The position numbers and the translations under genes were made by a program. Source: Rhipicephalus microplus (lineage: Eukaryota > Arthropoda > Arachnida > Ixodida > Ixodidae). From it: DNA of 64,000 bases. Shown piece by piece: positions 1-8,719 of this stretch. The number at the start of each line of letters is the position of its first letter. The first letter of the stretch is position 1. The notes under the pieces are model-generated. The model had not been told where the DNA came from. It worked only from the letters and a program-made list of their open reading frames with translations, and did not search any database. The stretch spans positions 105,046,145 to 105,110,144 of the forward strand of contig NC_134709.1 in the NCBI RefSeq assembly GCF_043290135.1, in the 5' to 3' direction.

Positions 1-506
1 TCAGCTACTGTGCCTGGGTTTTTGGCAAGCAGCATCGTGAAGGCATCATCGGCAATGCCCTTCATGACGTTCCGGATCTCGTCTGATTCGGACATGCTGT
101 CGTTGGATTTCTTGCATAGGTCCAGGACGTCTTCAATGTAACTGGTGAATGATTCACCGGCCTGCTGAGCGCGTTCGCGTAAGAGCTGCTCGGCTTGCAG
201 CTTACGAACGGCAGGGCGGCCAAAAACGTTGGTGATAGCGGTCTTGAAATCAGACCAGGTTGCGAAATCAGACGCGTGGTTGTTATACCACATGCCGGCC
301 ACACCCGCGAGGTAGAAAACCAGGTTGCCGAGTTTACCTGCCTCGTCCCAATGATTAGGGACGCTGACGCGTTCGTACATGGCGAGCCAGTCCTCGACGT
401 CGGTGCCATCCGCGCCGGTGAAGACAGGTGGGTCGCGGATGCGGGGGACACCGGAACATGACGTCGGCGCAGGAGGAAGCGTTTGCTGGGCGGCGTCTTG
501 TTGCAT
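1..506 (-). CDS. gag: Gypsy Gag polyprotein, N-terminal part (element L, runs off the window)
   Basis: An open frame from an ATG at 504-506 to the window edge gives about 168 residues without a stop. After a short Gln/Pro-rich leader, residues of the type DPPVFTGADGTDVEDWL open the Gag capsid region. It continues through a WYNNHA block and a segment ending in a SYIEDVLDLCKKSN-like stretch. The same landmarks occur in the Gag of elements C and D. The protein would be the structural Gag that assembles into virus-like particles. The zinc knuckle and everything downstream lie outside the window. The start is supported by its position about 70 bp after the primer-binding site. It is short only because the window truncates it; no frame break is seen. 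Confidence 0.8.
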   Translation of the reverse strand, partial: MQQDAAQQTLPPAPTSCSGVPRIRDPPVFTGADGTDVEDWLAMYERVSVPNHWDEAGKLGNLVFYLAGVAGMWYNNHASDFATWSDFKTAITNVFGRPAVRKLQAEQLLRERAQQAGESFTSYIEDVLDLCKKSNDSMSESDEIRNVMKGIADDAFTMLLAKNPGTVA

Positions 507-593
507 GGTTGAAGGCACGGTACGGGATCTAAGCTCCAAGGGCATCGAATGTGAACCGAAGATGTTTGAAGGGCACAGCACTCTCCACCAAAA

Positions 594-751
594 TGTTAAG
601 GCGTTTATTAGCCGGCCCACAGCAAGCAAGCACAATGGCGACAGTAACGGCCAAGCACGGGCTCTCAGCGCGAGCGGCATCTCTTTTGGGTAGACCCACT
701 AGAAGGCACCTGAGAGTTCCACCAATTTCAGTGTTCGGAAGCTTCTTTACA
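594..751 (-). repeat. 5' LTR of element L
   Basis: 158 bp, TGTAAAG to TTAACA on the minus strand, with an AATAAA signal near its 3' end. It is immediately followed by the TGGTGGA-type primer-binding site. Its outer edge abuts ATATATATA. Confidence 0.75.
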
Positions 752-840
752 ATATATATAAACAATGAAGTGCTAACACAGGACCCGGAAGTAAAAGTTC
801 AAAAAAATCAAGCACGTAGAAAAAATTGTTTTGTAAACGA

Positions 841-875
841 CTGACGTTTCGGCCGCGGGACCGGCCTTCGTCGGC
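841..875 (-). ncRNA. Hammerhead-ribozyme-like motif, PLE copy 1
   Basis: On the sense strand the order is CCGACGA, then a 5-bp stem II (GGCCG with CGGCC), GAAAC and GUC. Hammerhead cores read CUGANGA, stem II, GAAA, then UH before the cut. Position 4 is C instead of U here. Minimal hammerheads in PLE terminal regions are published. Cleavage activity is not shown by sequence. Confidence 0.6.
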
Positions 876-1253
876 GTGATGTGAACATGCGACGGCAACG
901 CTATATAAAACGGCCAGTAACGTATCATAGCGCTGTTAATGGCTGACAAGCGGTTGTTAAAAGCACGTGGGAAACAGTGCGCGTGATAAGACAAGAAAAA
1001 ATTGAGATTACAAGCGTGCGAAGACGAAACGAATAAAAAATCATTAACAATGAGTAAAAAATTATGAAGCCACATAACGTGTGTATCACTGGCACAAACA
1101 TCAATACACGTCATAGGTACAACTGGGAGCAAGTTATCGATAAACATAAACGCGGGTATAACATCTTGTCACAAAGCTGAAACCGGGAACTAATCTATCT
1201 GCGTGAAAGCATAGCGGCAATATTAGCGGTGGTAGTCAAGGGTGTTTAGGAAG

Positions 1254-3938
1254 CTAAATGGGTAAAAATGAAAGTTTGCCAGGGCTTTCATTCATACCAC
1301 AAGTGACGGCTTTAAACTTATAGATTAAACACGATTTTCGAAGTTCCCTTTCGTGGTGGGAACGGAAACCCGATTGAAGGATTGTGGCTGTAATACTATC
1401 AAATGAGTGGCCCGGAATGTGCATGTGTTTTATAGCGGAAGGTTAGGAATGGTGGCAGCATGACATTTGTGGTTGTTAAAGCGATATGTGAAGGGCGTTT
1501 CGGTTTGTCCAATGTACTGTAATTTGCAGACGGAACATTCGAGCAAATAGATGCAATTGTAAGTGTCACACGTAAAATTTTCTTTAATTTTACAGGAGAA
1601 ATCAGAAGCAGTGCTTTCAGCAATCTGTGACGTCGTCATATGCGCGCAAACCTTGCATCGTGGTTTATTGCAAGGTCGACAACCAACATTATCGGGAACC
1701 CTTGTTTTAGATGAAGTTAGGATGTCATGCAGATTGCGAGACCATCTGAAGACTACCCGAGGTGGCAATTGAAAGATTACTTTAAGATGAGCACTCTGCG
1801 CTAGTATGTTGAAATGTTTTTTGAGAATTGAGGAAACGTTTTGCATCGATGCTGAGTGTGTTAGAACTGGATTACTTTGTGCCTGAACGGATGATTGCTT
1901 TTTAGCGCTGAACAAATCCTTACGATTCAGCGCATCGGCCTCTTTTGACAGCATCCTCAACAATGCGGGGTGGGTATTCCTGCTGGATCAAAGATTCGCG
2001 GAGTTCTACGCAGTTTGCATAAAAGTCTGACTGCTCAGAGCGAATTCTATTAAAGCGGAGTGCCTGACTGTACGGTATACTGGTTTTCCAATGTTTAACA
2101 TGTGAACTTTTGAAGTGAAGATAACGGTGCCTGTCTGTAGGTTTCCTGTAAAGCCTAGTGGTTAGTTTGTTGTCACAGATGCAAACTGTGACGTCCAGAA
2201 AGTTAACGGTAGAACGAGAGTATTCATGCGAAAACGAAATAGATTGGTGAACAGTGTTGAAATCAGCTATAAAAGATAAAAGTTCATTTTCACTATGTGG
2301 CCAAATAAAAAAAATGTCATCTATAAATCGCTTATAATAAAGAGGCTTTAACGCGCGGTTTCTCATAAAATCATTTTCCAGTACAGACATGAAAAGGCTA
2401 GCGTAATTAGGTCCAATGCGAGTCCCCATTGATGTTCCACTTACTTGAAGGTAGTGGGAACCATCAAATTCAAAATTATTAATCTGTAAGAATAATTTCA
2501 GTAAGGTAGCTAATGTATCACTTCCAATGGGCTTTTCATCAGATAATTCTTCGTACGCTTGAATTGCTGCCTGGATGCCATCGCTATGGGGTATATTGGT
2601 ATACAGTGAAACCACATCTAATGTCACGAGCACGGAATTATCTGGTATCACGAGTTCACCAATGTCCAACAAAAAATGATTTGTGTCTTTGAGATAGGAC
2701 GATAATTTACATGGAAGGCTAGTGATTATTACGTCAACGTAGCGGGAAAGTTGCTCCGTTACAGTGCCAATGCCCGAAACAATGGGGCGTCCAGGACAGT
2801 TTTCTTTATGTATTTTGGGCAGCAAGTAGAACCTGCCAGAGACGGGACTGAGCGGGACGAGGGAGCGTACTGCCTTGTCGCCTAATTGATTAGCTTTTAC
2901 GAGATCGTTGACGGTATCTTGGACAACTGCTTTAAACTCTTCAGTGGGATCATATGCTACGTGCTTATAAAAAAACGGATTGTTAAGCTGTCTATGGGCT
3001 TCGCTTATATGATCCGTTTTATTCATTGTAACAACGGCACCACTTTTGTCGGCTGGCTTTATCACGATATCACTGCGTTTAGCCAGTGATGAAATAGCTT
3101 TCCTTTCCTCAAATCAAATGTTTGATTTAAACGGCTTTTGCTTTTCGTAGGCTTTAAGCACGTCGCGTTGGACGGCTTCAATATACATATGTAGATATTT
3201 GTCACGTTGGGCCGGAGGGGTCCAACAGTTGTTGTTAAACACAACTGGCTGCCTGTCGCTAGTGGACGGATGGTCATGGAAATATTCTCGTAGGCGCATG
3301 TTACGTGAAAAATTCTCTAAATCCTTAACCAATTGAAAATCGTCATATCCACCAGTTGCAGGACAAAAGGTGAGGCCCCGTGACAAGATGCGGAGTTCGT
3401 CCCTATTTAGACTTACATGCGAAAGGTTCACTACGTTGGTGGACGGCGGCGTGCTATTATCCAGCTCAGGAAACGAGTTTGTCGGGTCCGCCGTTATTAC
3501 CTGTTTTGGGAACAACGAGCGGTCCACGCCGTCACGGAGCAACTTTTTACATTTCTCGTCGTAAATCTCACTTAGCTTCTTCACTTTGTACCTTTCCAAT
3601 TCGGCAATTTCATGCATACTGAGGTCAGCACTCGCGTACAGTTGTCGTTCTGTGTTTAGAGAGTCTTTTACAGCATGCTGGTAATGGTTTTGAACAGTGC
3701 GGGTAAGATCCAAAGAGGCTTTTGTAAGAATTTCATGCCATTAAGGGATATTTTTAGTGGACATATGAATTGTGGCTGCTTTTATAGAAATACAAAGTCC
3801 AATGGGTGCAACACGAGCCGCTAAATATGCACTGAGGGTTGAAACATGCAGTTCGTTTCGGATGCGCTTTTCCACGGTTTTTCTCAACTTTAAGAAAGCA
3901 TGGGAGGTATTCGCCTTTCTGGCAGAAGGCTCACCTAG
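1254..3938 (-). pseudogene. Penelope-type reverse transcriptase plus GIY-YIG endonuclease (copy 1)
   Basis: The frame starts just after the SGNH stop. It carries a basic N-terminal region, then RT motifs: KIHKENCPGRPIVS, motif A VTLDVVSLYTNIPH, GTSMGTRIGP and the catalytic FIDDIFFIW. A Cys-rich linker (GCRPCNKPRCKVC) follows, then a GIY-YIG nuclease (IYLLECSVCKLQYIGQT). This order is diagnostic of endonuclease-bearing PLEs; the product would nick DNA and prime reverse transcription on the target. Breaks: TAA near 3749; TGA at 3114 where the sister copy has TCA; a one-base G insertion near 1950; a one-base deletion near 1435 that truncates the nuclease. All catalytic residues visible in RT remain, so inactivation is by few, probably recent, changes. 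Confidence 0.9.
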
Positions 3939-4979
3939 TCAGTTTGTCGCTTTGTTTTTCCGTCTCCGAGTCTTTCGGGGACTGGTCCGCGTAGTGCTTT
4001 GCGCTGCTAGTTGGGGCGGTCTAGGTCGTAGTCTGGTTCCTAGTGGACGCTGATCGGGTAGAGGGCCTGGTTGATTGGTTGGCGGGCTGGTTGGGGACAC
4101 GATAGCGGAAGCCAGCTGTTGCACTGAAGGGTTCAAGTCCGTTGTACCTTGCACGGGAGCAGGGAGGCTTAGGTGGTGAGTCGGTTGGTTCGATGACAGT
4201 CGAGTTCCTGGCACAAGCGGCGCTGGTGGCGAAAGTTGTGATGCGGTTGCAGTTAGGGCAGGAAATTCACTGAGACTAGGAAAGTTTGAGCCATTGAGCG
4301 GCTGGCTTGCTGACCGCCGGGAGCGCATTGGCTCTATCGGCAGGCAAGAAGCCGTGTCTTTCCAAAAAGAAGAAAACGCATTTGTACTTCCAAAACATAG
4401 TCTCTGGAGATGCGTAGCCATTAACGTGAAGCCCTCGAAGCTGGGATGGATGCCATCAGCAGCGAGAACGCGAGCGGAAGGCAACCATTAAAATCCATGG
4501 TCGATGAAGTACACGAAACTAGAACGCCGGCAGAAGTTTTGCAGTAGGCTATTGAAAGTGCAGGCCTCGCGATTGCTGTGACGAACAAGTCCATCATTTC
4601 GCTGGCCATAATGACGATTCGTAGCTCTCGGCAAGACCAGGCTGGCGTACACACGAGTGATACCTGGTCGTTCCTTGGCTATGATGTGAAGCAGGTCACG
4701 GTAGTTTTCGAAGGTTACACGTCCGGTAGAAGAGGTCAAGTCGTTGGTACCCACATTGAAGATGAGGGTCGTAGTTGACGATGGGACAAAGTCTAAGAGC
4801 AAACGCGCGTCAGTTATGCAGGCTCCAGACTGCCACACAAAAGCTGGAGTAGCGGTGCGGTTAGGGTCGAAGTGATGGAAAAAGTACTTGACTTGGGAGT
4901 CGCCCAATACCGTCGTATAAATTGGGGTTGACGGATACCTCCAGTTGATATTTTTCCTCGTGCTGTTACCGGGATCCAT
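3939..4979 (-). pseudogene. SGNH/GDSL-type hydrolase ORF in front of the PLE RT (one internal stop)
   Basis: From ATG at 4979 the frame encodes about 345 residues, interrupted once by TAA at 4488-4490. SGNH-family landmarks appear in order: a GDS block (VLGDSQVKYF, near residue 27), a possible block II (SGACITD), a GTND block (FNVGTNDL) and a DGIHPS block carrying the Asp and His. This is the full Ser-Gly-Asn-His set expected of GDSL esterases. The C-terminal half is Pro/Thr/Ser-rich and ends in a basic tail, possibly binding nucleic acid. The stop separates the His block from the rest. The frame then runs, across a TGA at 3939, in phase into the RT ORF. SGNH domains are known in ORF1 of CR1 LINEs and in giant rotifer PLE composites (Terminons). 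Esterase activity is inferred from motifs only. Confidence 0.75.
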
Positions 4980-5068
4980 AGTAAATGAAAACAATGAAGT
5001 GCTAATATAGGACCCGGAAGTAAAAGATCAAAAAAATCAAGACGTAGGAAAAATTGTTTTGTAAAGGA

Positions 5069-5103
5069 CTGACGTTTCGACCGTGGGACCGGCCTTCGTC
5101 GGA
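5069..5103 (-). ncRNA. Hammerhead-ribozyme-like motif, PLE copy 2a
   Basis: Sense-strand CCGACGA, stem II GGCCG with CGGUC (one G-U wobble), GAAAC, GUC. The stem is preserved despite a base change relative to copy 1. Confidence 0.6.
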
Positions 5104-5480
5104 GTGATGTGAACATGCGACGGTAACGCAATATAAAAAGGCCACTAACGTATCATAGCGCTGTTAATGGCTGACAAGCGGTTGTTAAAAGCACGTGGGA
5201 AACAGTGCGGTTGATAAGACAAGAAAAAATTGAGATTACAAGCGTGCGAAGACGAAACAAATAAAAATCATTAACGATGAGTAAAACATTATGAAGCCAC
5301 ATAACGTGTGTATCACTGGCACAAACATCAATACACGTCATAGGTACAACTGCGAGCAAGTTATCGATAAACATAAACGCGGGTATAACATCTTGTCACA
5401 AAGCTGAAACAGGGAACTAATCTATCTGCGTGAAAGCGTAGCGGCAATAATAGCGGTGGTAGTCAAGGGTGTTTAGAAAG

Positions 5481-6028
5481 CTAAATGGGTAAAAATGAAA
5501 GTTTGCCAGCGCTTTCATTCATACCACAAGTGACGGCTTTAAACTTATAGATTAAATACGATTCTCGAAGTTCCCTTTCGTGGTGGGAACGGAAACCCGA
5601 TTGAAGGATTGTGGCTGTAATACTATCAAATGAGTGGCCCGGAATGTGCACGTGTTTTGATAGCGGAAGGTTAGGAATGGTGGCCGCATGACATTTGTGG
5701 TTGTTAAAGCGATATCTGAAGGGCGTTTCGGTTTGTCCAATGTACTGTAATTTGCAGACGGAAAATTCGAGCAAATAGATGCAATTGTAAGTGTCACACG
5801 TAAAATTTCCTTTATTTTATAGGAGAAATCAGAAGCAGTGCTTTTAGCATTGTGTGACGTCGTCATATGCGCGCAAACCTTGCATCGTGGTTTATTGCAA
5901 GGTCGACAACCAACATTATCGGGAACCCTTGTTTTAGATGAAGTTAGGATGTCATGCAAATTGCGAGACCGTCTGAAGACTACCCGAGGTGGCAATGGAA
6001 AGATTACTTTAAGATGAGCACTCTGCGC
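5481..6028 (-). pseudogene. PLE GIY-YIG endonuclease fragment (copy 2a)
   Basis: Contains the Cys-rich linker (GCRPCNKPRCKVC) and GIY-YIG landmarks (CKLQYIGQT, RFNNHK) through to the natural C-terminus KLSFLPI. A frameshift in the linker-nuclease interval splits the reading into two overlapping frames. It shows what the truncated C-terminus of copy 1 should look like. It lacks the RT and cannot act alone. Confidence 0.8.
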
Positions 6029-8093
6029 TTAGAGAATTTTTCACGTAACATGCGCCTACGAGAATATTTCCATGACCATCCGTCCACTAGCGACAGGCAG
6101 CCTGTTGTGTTTAACAACAACCGTTGGACCTCTCCGGACCAACGTGACAAATATCTAGATATGTATATTGAAGCCGTCCAACGCGACGCGCTTAAAGCCT
6201 ACGAAAAGCCAAAGCCGTTTAAATCAAACATTTCATTTGAGGAAAGGAAAGCTACTTCATCACTGGCTAAACGCAGTGATATCGTGATAAAGCCAGCCGA
6301 CAAAGGTGGTGCCGTTGTTATAATGAATAAAACGGATTATATAAACGAAGCCCATAGACAGCTTAACAATCCGGCTTTTTATAAGCACCTAGAATATGAT
6401 CCCACTGAAGAGTTTAAAGCAGTTGTCCAAGATACCGTCAACGATCTCGTAAAAGCTAATCAATTAGGCGACAAGGCAGTACGCTCCCTCGTCCCGCTCA
6501 GTCCCGTCTCTGGCAGGTTCTACTTGCTGCCCAAAATACATAAAGAAAACTGTCCTGGACGCCCCATTGTTTCGGGCATTGGCACTGTTACGGAGCAACT
6601 TTCCCGCTACGTTGACGTAATAATCACTAGCCTTCCATGTAAATTCTCGTCCTATCTCAAAGACACAAATCATTTTTTGTTGGACATTGATGAACTCGTG
6701 ATACCAGATAATTCCGTGCTCGTGACATTATATGTGGTTTCACTGTATACCAATATACCCCATAGCGATGGAATCCAGGCAGCAATTCAAGCGTACGAAG
6801 AATTATCTGATGAAAAGCCCATTGGAAGCGATACATTAGCTACCTTACTGAAATAATCTTACAGCTTAATAATTTTGAATTTGATGATTCCCACTACCTT
6901 CAAGTAAGTGGAACATCAATGGGCACTCGCATTGGACCTAATTACGCTAGCCTTTTAATGTCTGTTCTGGAAAATTATTTTATGAGAAACCGCGCGTTAA
7001 AGCCTCTTTATTATAAGCGATTTATAGATGACAATTTTTTTATTTGGCCCCATAGTGAAAATTAACTTTTATCTTTTATAGCTAATTTCAACACTGTTCA
7101 CCAATCTATTTCGTTTTCGCATGAATACTCTCGTTCTACCGTTAACTTTCCGGACGTCACAGTTTGCATCTCTGACAACAAACTAACCACTAGGCTTTAC
7201 AGGAAACCTACAGACAGGCACCGTTATCTTCACTTCAAAAGTTCACATGTTAAACATTGGAAAACCAGTATACCGTACAGTCAGGCGCTCCGCTTTAAGA
7301 GAATTTGCTCTGAGCATTCAGAATTTTATGCAAACTGCGTAGAATTCCGCGAAGCTTTGATCCAGCAGGAATACCCACCCCGCATTGTTGAGGATGCCGT
7401 CAAAAGAGCCGATGCGCTGAATCGCAAGGATTTGTTCAGCGCTAAAAAGCAACCATCCGTTCAGGCACAAAGAAATCTAGTTCTAACACACTCAGCATCG
7501 GTGCCAAACGTTTCCTCAATTCTCAAAAAACATTTCAACATACTAGCGCAGAGTGCTCATCTTAAAGTAATCTTTCCATTGCCACCTCGGGTAGTCTTCA
7601 GACGGTCTCGCAATCTGCATGACATCCTAAGTTCATCTAAAACAAGGGTTCCCGATAATGTTGGTTGTCGACCTTGCAATAAACCATGATGCAAGGTTTG
7701 CGCGCATATGACGACGTCACACATTGCTAAAAGCACTGCTTCTGATTTTTCCTATAAAATAAAGGAAATTTTACGTGTGACACTTACAATTGCATCTATT
7801 TGTTCGAATGTTCCGTCTGCAAATTACAGTACAATGGACAAATCGAAACGCCCTTCAGATATCGCTTTAACAACCACAAATGTCATGCTGCCACCATTCC
7901 TAACCTTCCGCTATCAAAACACGTGCACATTCCGGGCCACTCCTTTGATAGTATTACAGCCACAATCCTTCAATAGTGTTTCCGTTCCCACCACGAAAGG
8001 GAACTTCGAGAATCGTATTTAATCTATAAGTTTAAAGCCGTCACTTGTGGTATGAATGAAAGCACTGGCAAACTTTCATTTTTACCCATTTAG
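6029..8093 (+). pseudogene. PLE reverse transcriptase and endonuclease remnant (copy 2b)
   Basis: The frame is open from LENFSRNMRLREY to a TAA at 6854-6856 inside RT, where copy 1 reads on. Later RT blocks persist (GTSMGTRIGP near 6910, FIDDNFFIW near 7020) with another stop just after. The RT C-terminus and Cys linker follow (7357-7689, cut by TGA where the linker has CGA), then frameshifted nuclease sequence ending near 8093. The motif A aspartate of copy 1 (VTLDVVSLY) is Tyr here (VTLYVVSLY), removing a catalytic metal ligand. This copy still supplies the TCA codon that shows the 3114 stop in copy 1 is secondary. Confidence 0.85.
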
Positions 8094-8470
8094 CTTCCTA
8101 AACACCCTTGACTACCACCGCTATTATTGCCGCTACGCTTTCACGCAGATAGATTAGTTCCCTGTTTCAGCTTTGTGACAAGATGTTATACCCGCGTTTA
8201 TGTTTATCGATAACTTGCTCGCAGTTGTACTTATGACGAGTATTGATGTTTGTGCCAGTGATACACACGTTATGTGGCTTCATAATTTTTTACTCATCGT
8301 TAATGATTTTCATTTGTTTCGTCTTCGCACGCTTGTAATCTCATTTTTTTCTTGTCTTATCAACCGCACTGTTTCCCACGTGCTTTTAACAACCGCTTGT
8401 CAGCCATTAACAGCGCTATGATACGTTACTGGCCTTTTTATATTGCGTTACCGTCGCATGTTCACATCAC

Positions 8471-8505
8471 TCCGACGAAGGCTGGTCCCGCGGCCGAAAC
8501 GTCAG
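8471..8505 (+). ncRNA. Hammerhead-ribozyme-like motif, PLE copy 2b
   Basis: CCGACGA, stem II GGCUG with CGGCC (one U-G wobble), GAAAC, GUC. It is the third copy of the same fold, again with C at core position 4 and paired stem II. Confidence 0.6.
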
Positions 8506-8556
8506 TCCTTTACAAAACAATTTTTCCTACGTGCTTGATTTTTTTGAACTATATAT

Positions 8557-8699
8557 TGCCGCATTCAACCTGCAGAGGAGAGCTCGCACAGCCAGAGAGG
8601 AAGACGAAGCTCTTGCCCGGTCCTCTTTACGAGCGCCTTTCAATTTTAATTAAAGTGAGCTCTTCTATATCGAACTCCTGCTGTGTCTGCGTCGTGACA
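8557..8699 (+). repeat. 5' LTR of element A
   Basis: 143 bp, TG to CA, very short for a Gypsy LTR, and the same by eye as 13644-13786. No AATAAA is seen in it. Confidence 0.95.
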
Positions 8700-8700
8700 C

Positions 8701-8716
8701 TGGTGGAGGTGCTGGG
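8701..8716 (+). promoter_or_regulatory. Primer-binding site of element A
   Basis: TGGTGGAGGTGCTGGG begins one base after the LTR and starts with the TGG that pairs with tRNA CCA. Near-identical sites follow the LTRs of L, B, C and D. The tRNA is not identified. Confidence 0.85.
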
Positions 8717-8719
8717 TAC

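Larger units (their letters stand above)
1..751 (-). mobile_element. Partial Ty3/Gypsy element L (5' LTR, primer site, gag start)
   Basis: This is the 5' end of a minus-strand LTR retrotransposon cut by the window edge. Reading leftwards come an LTR (751 to 594), a primer-binding site (593 to 576) and gag (from 506). The LTR runs from TGTAAAG to CTTAACA and contains AATAAA. The primer site, TTTTGGTGGAGAGTGCTG, is of the type found in elements A, B, C and D of this window, and the gag start resembles that of C. The outer flank is ATATATATA (752-760), directly followed by the 3' end of a Penelope-like element. The other LTR lies outside the window, so completeness cannot be judged. Confidence 0.85.
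761..4984 (-). mobile_element. Full-length Penelope-like element, copy 1
   Basis: A minus-strand PLE of about 4.2 kb. In sense order it holds an SGNH-hydrolase ORF (4979-3939), an N-terminal region, reverse transcriptase, a Cys-rich linker and a GIY-YIG endonuclease (to 1254). The 3' untranslated region carries a hammerhead-like motif (841-875). The 3' terminus (AACAATGAAGTGCTAA at 761 on the plus strand) recurs in the next copy at about 4985, which fixes both boundaries. Copy 1 is preceded head-to-tail by a 5'-truncated copy (4985-6028), the pseudo-LTR layout known for Penelope elements. It is inactivated by in-frame stops (4488, 3939, about 3749, 3114) and by a one-base insertion near 1950 and a one-base deletion near 1435. 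Confidence 0.9.
4985..6028 (-). mobile_element. 5'-truncated PLE copy 2a, pseudo-LTR of copy 1
   Basis: A minus-strand PLE fragment of about 1.04 kb covering the RT C-terminal end, Cys linker, GIY-YIG endonuclease and 3' region. Its 3' end joins the 5' end of copy 1 directly, giving a tandem partial duplication. Its 5' end meets copy 2b head-to-head at about 6028, with one or two bases of microhomology. Confidence 0.88.
6029..8550 (+). mobile_element. 5'-truncated PLE copy 2b, head-to-head with 2a
   Basis: A plus-strand PLE starting inside the RT N-terminal region and ending about 35 bp short of the 3' terminus seen in copy 1. Its last 1 kb (about 7545-8550) is an inverted repeat of 2a, so the pair forms a large foldback. 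The 3' end meets a short TA run split by Gypsy element A. Confidence 0.88.
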
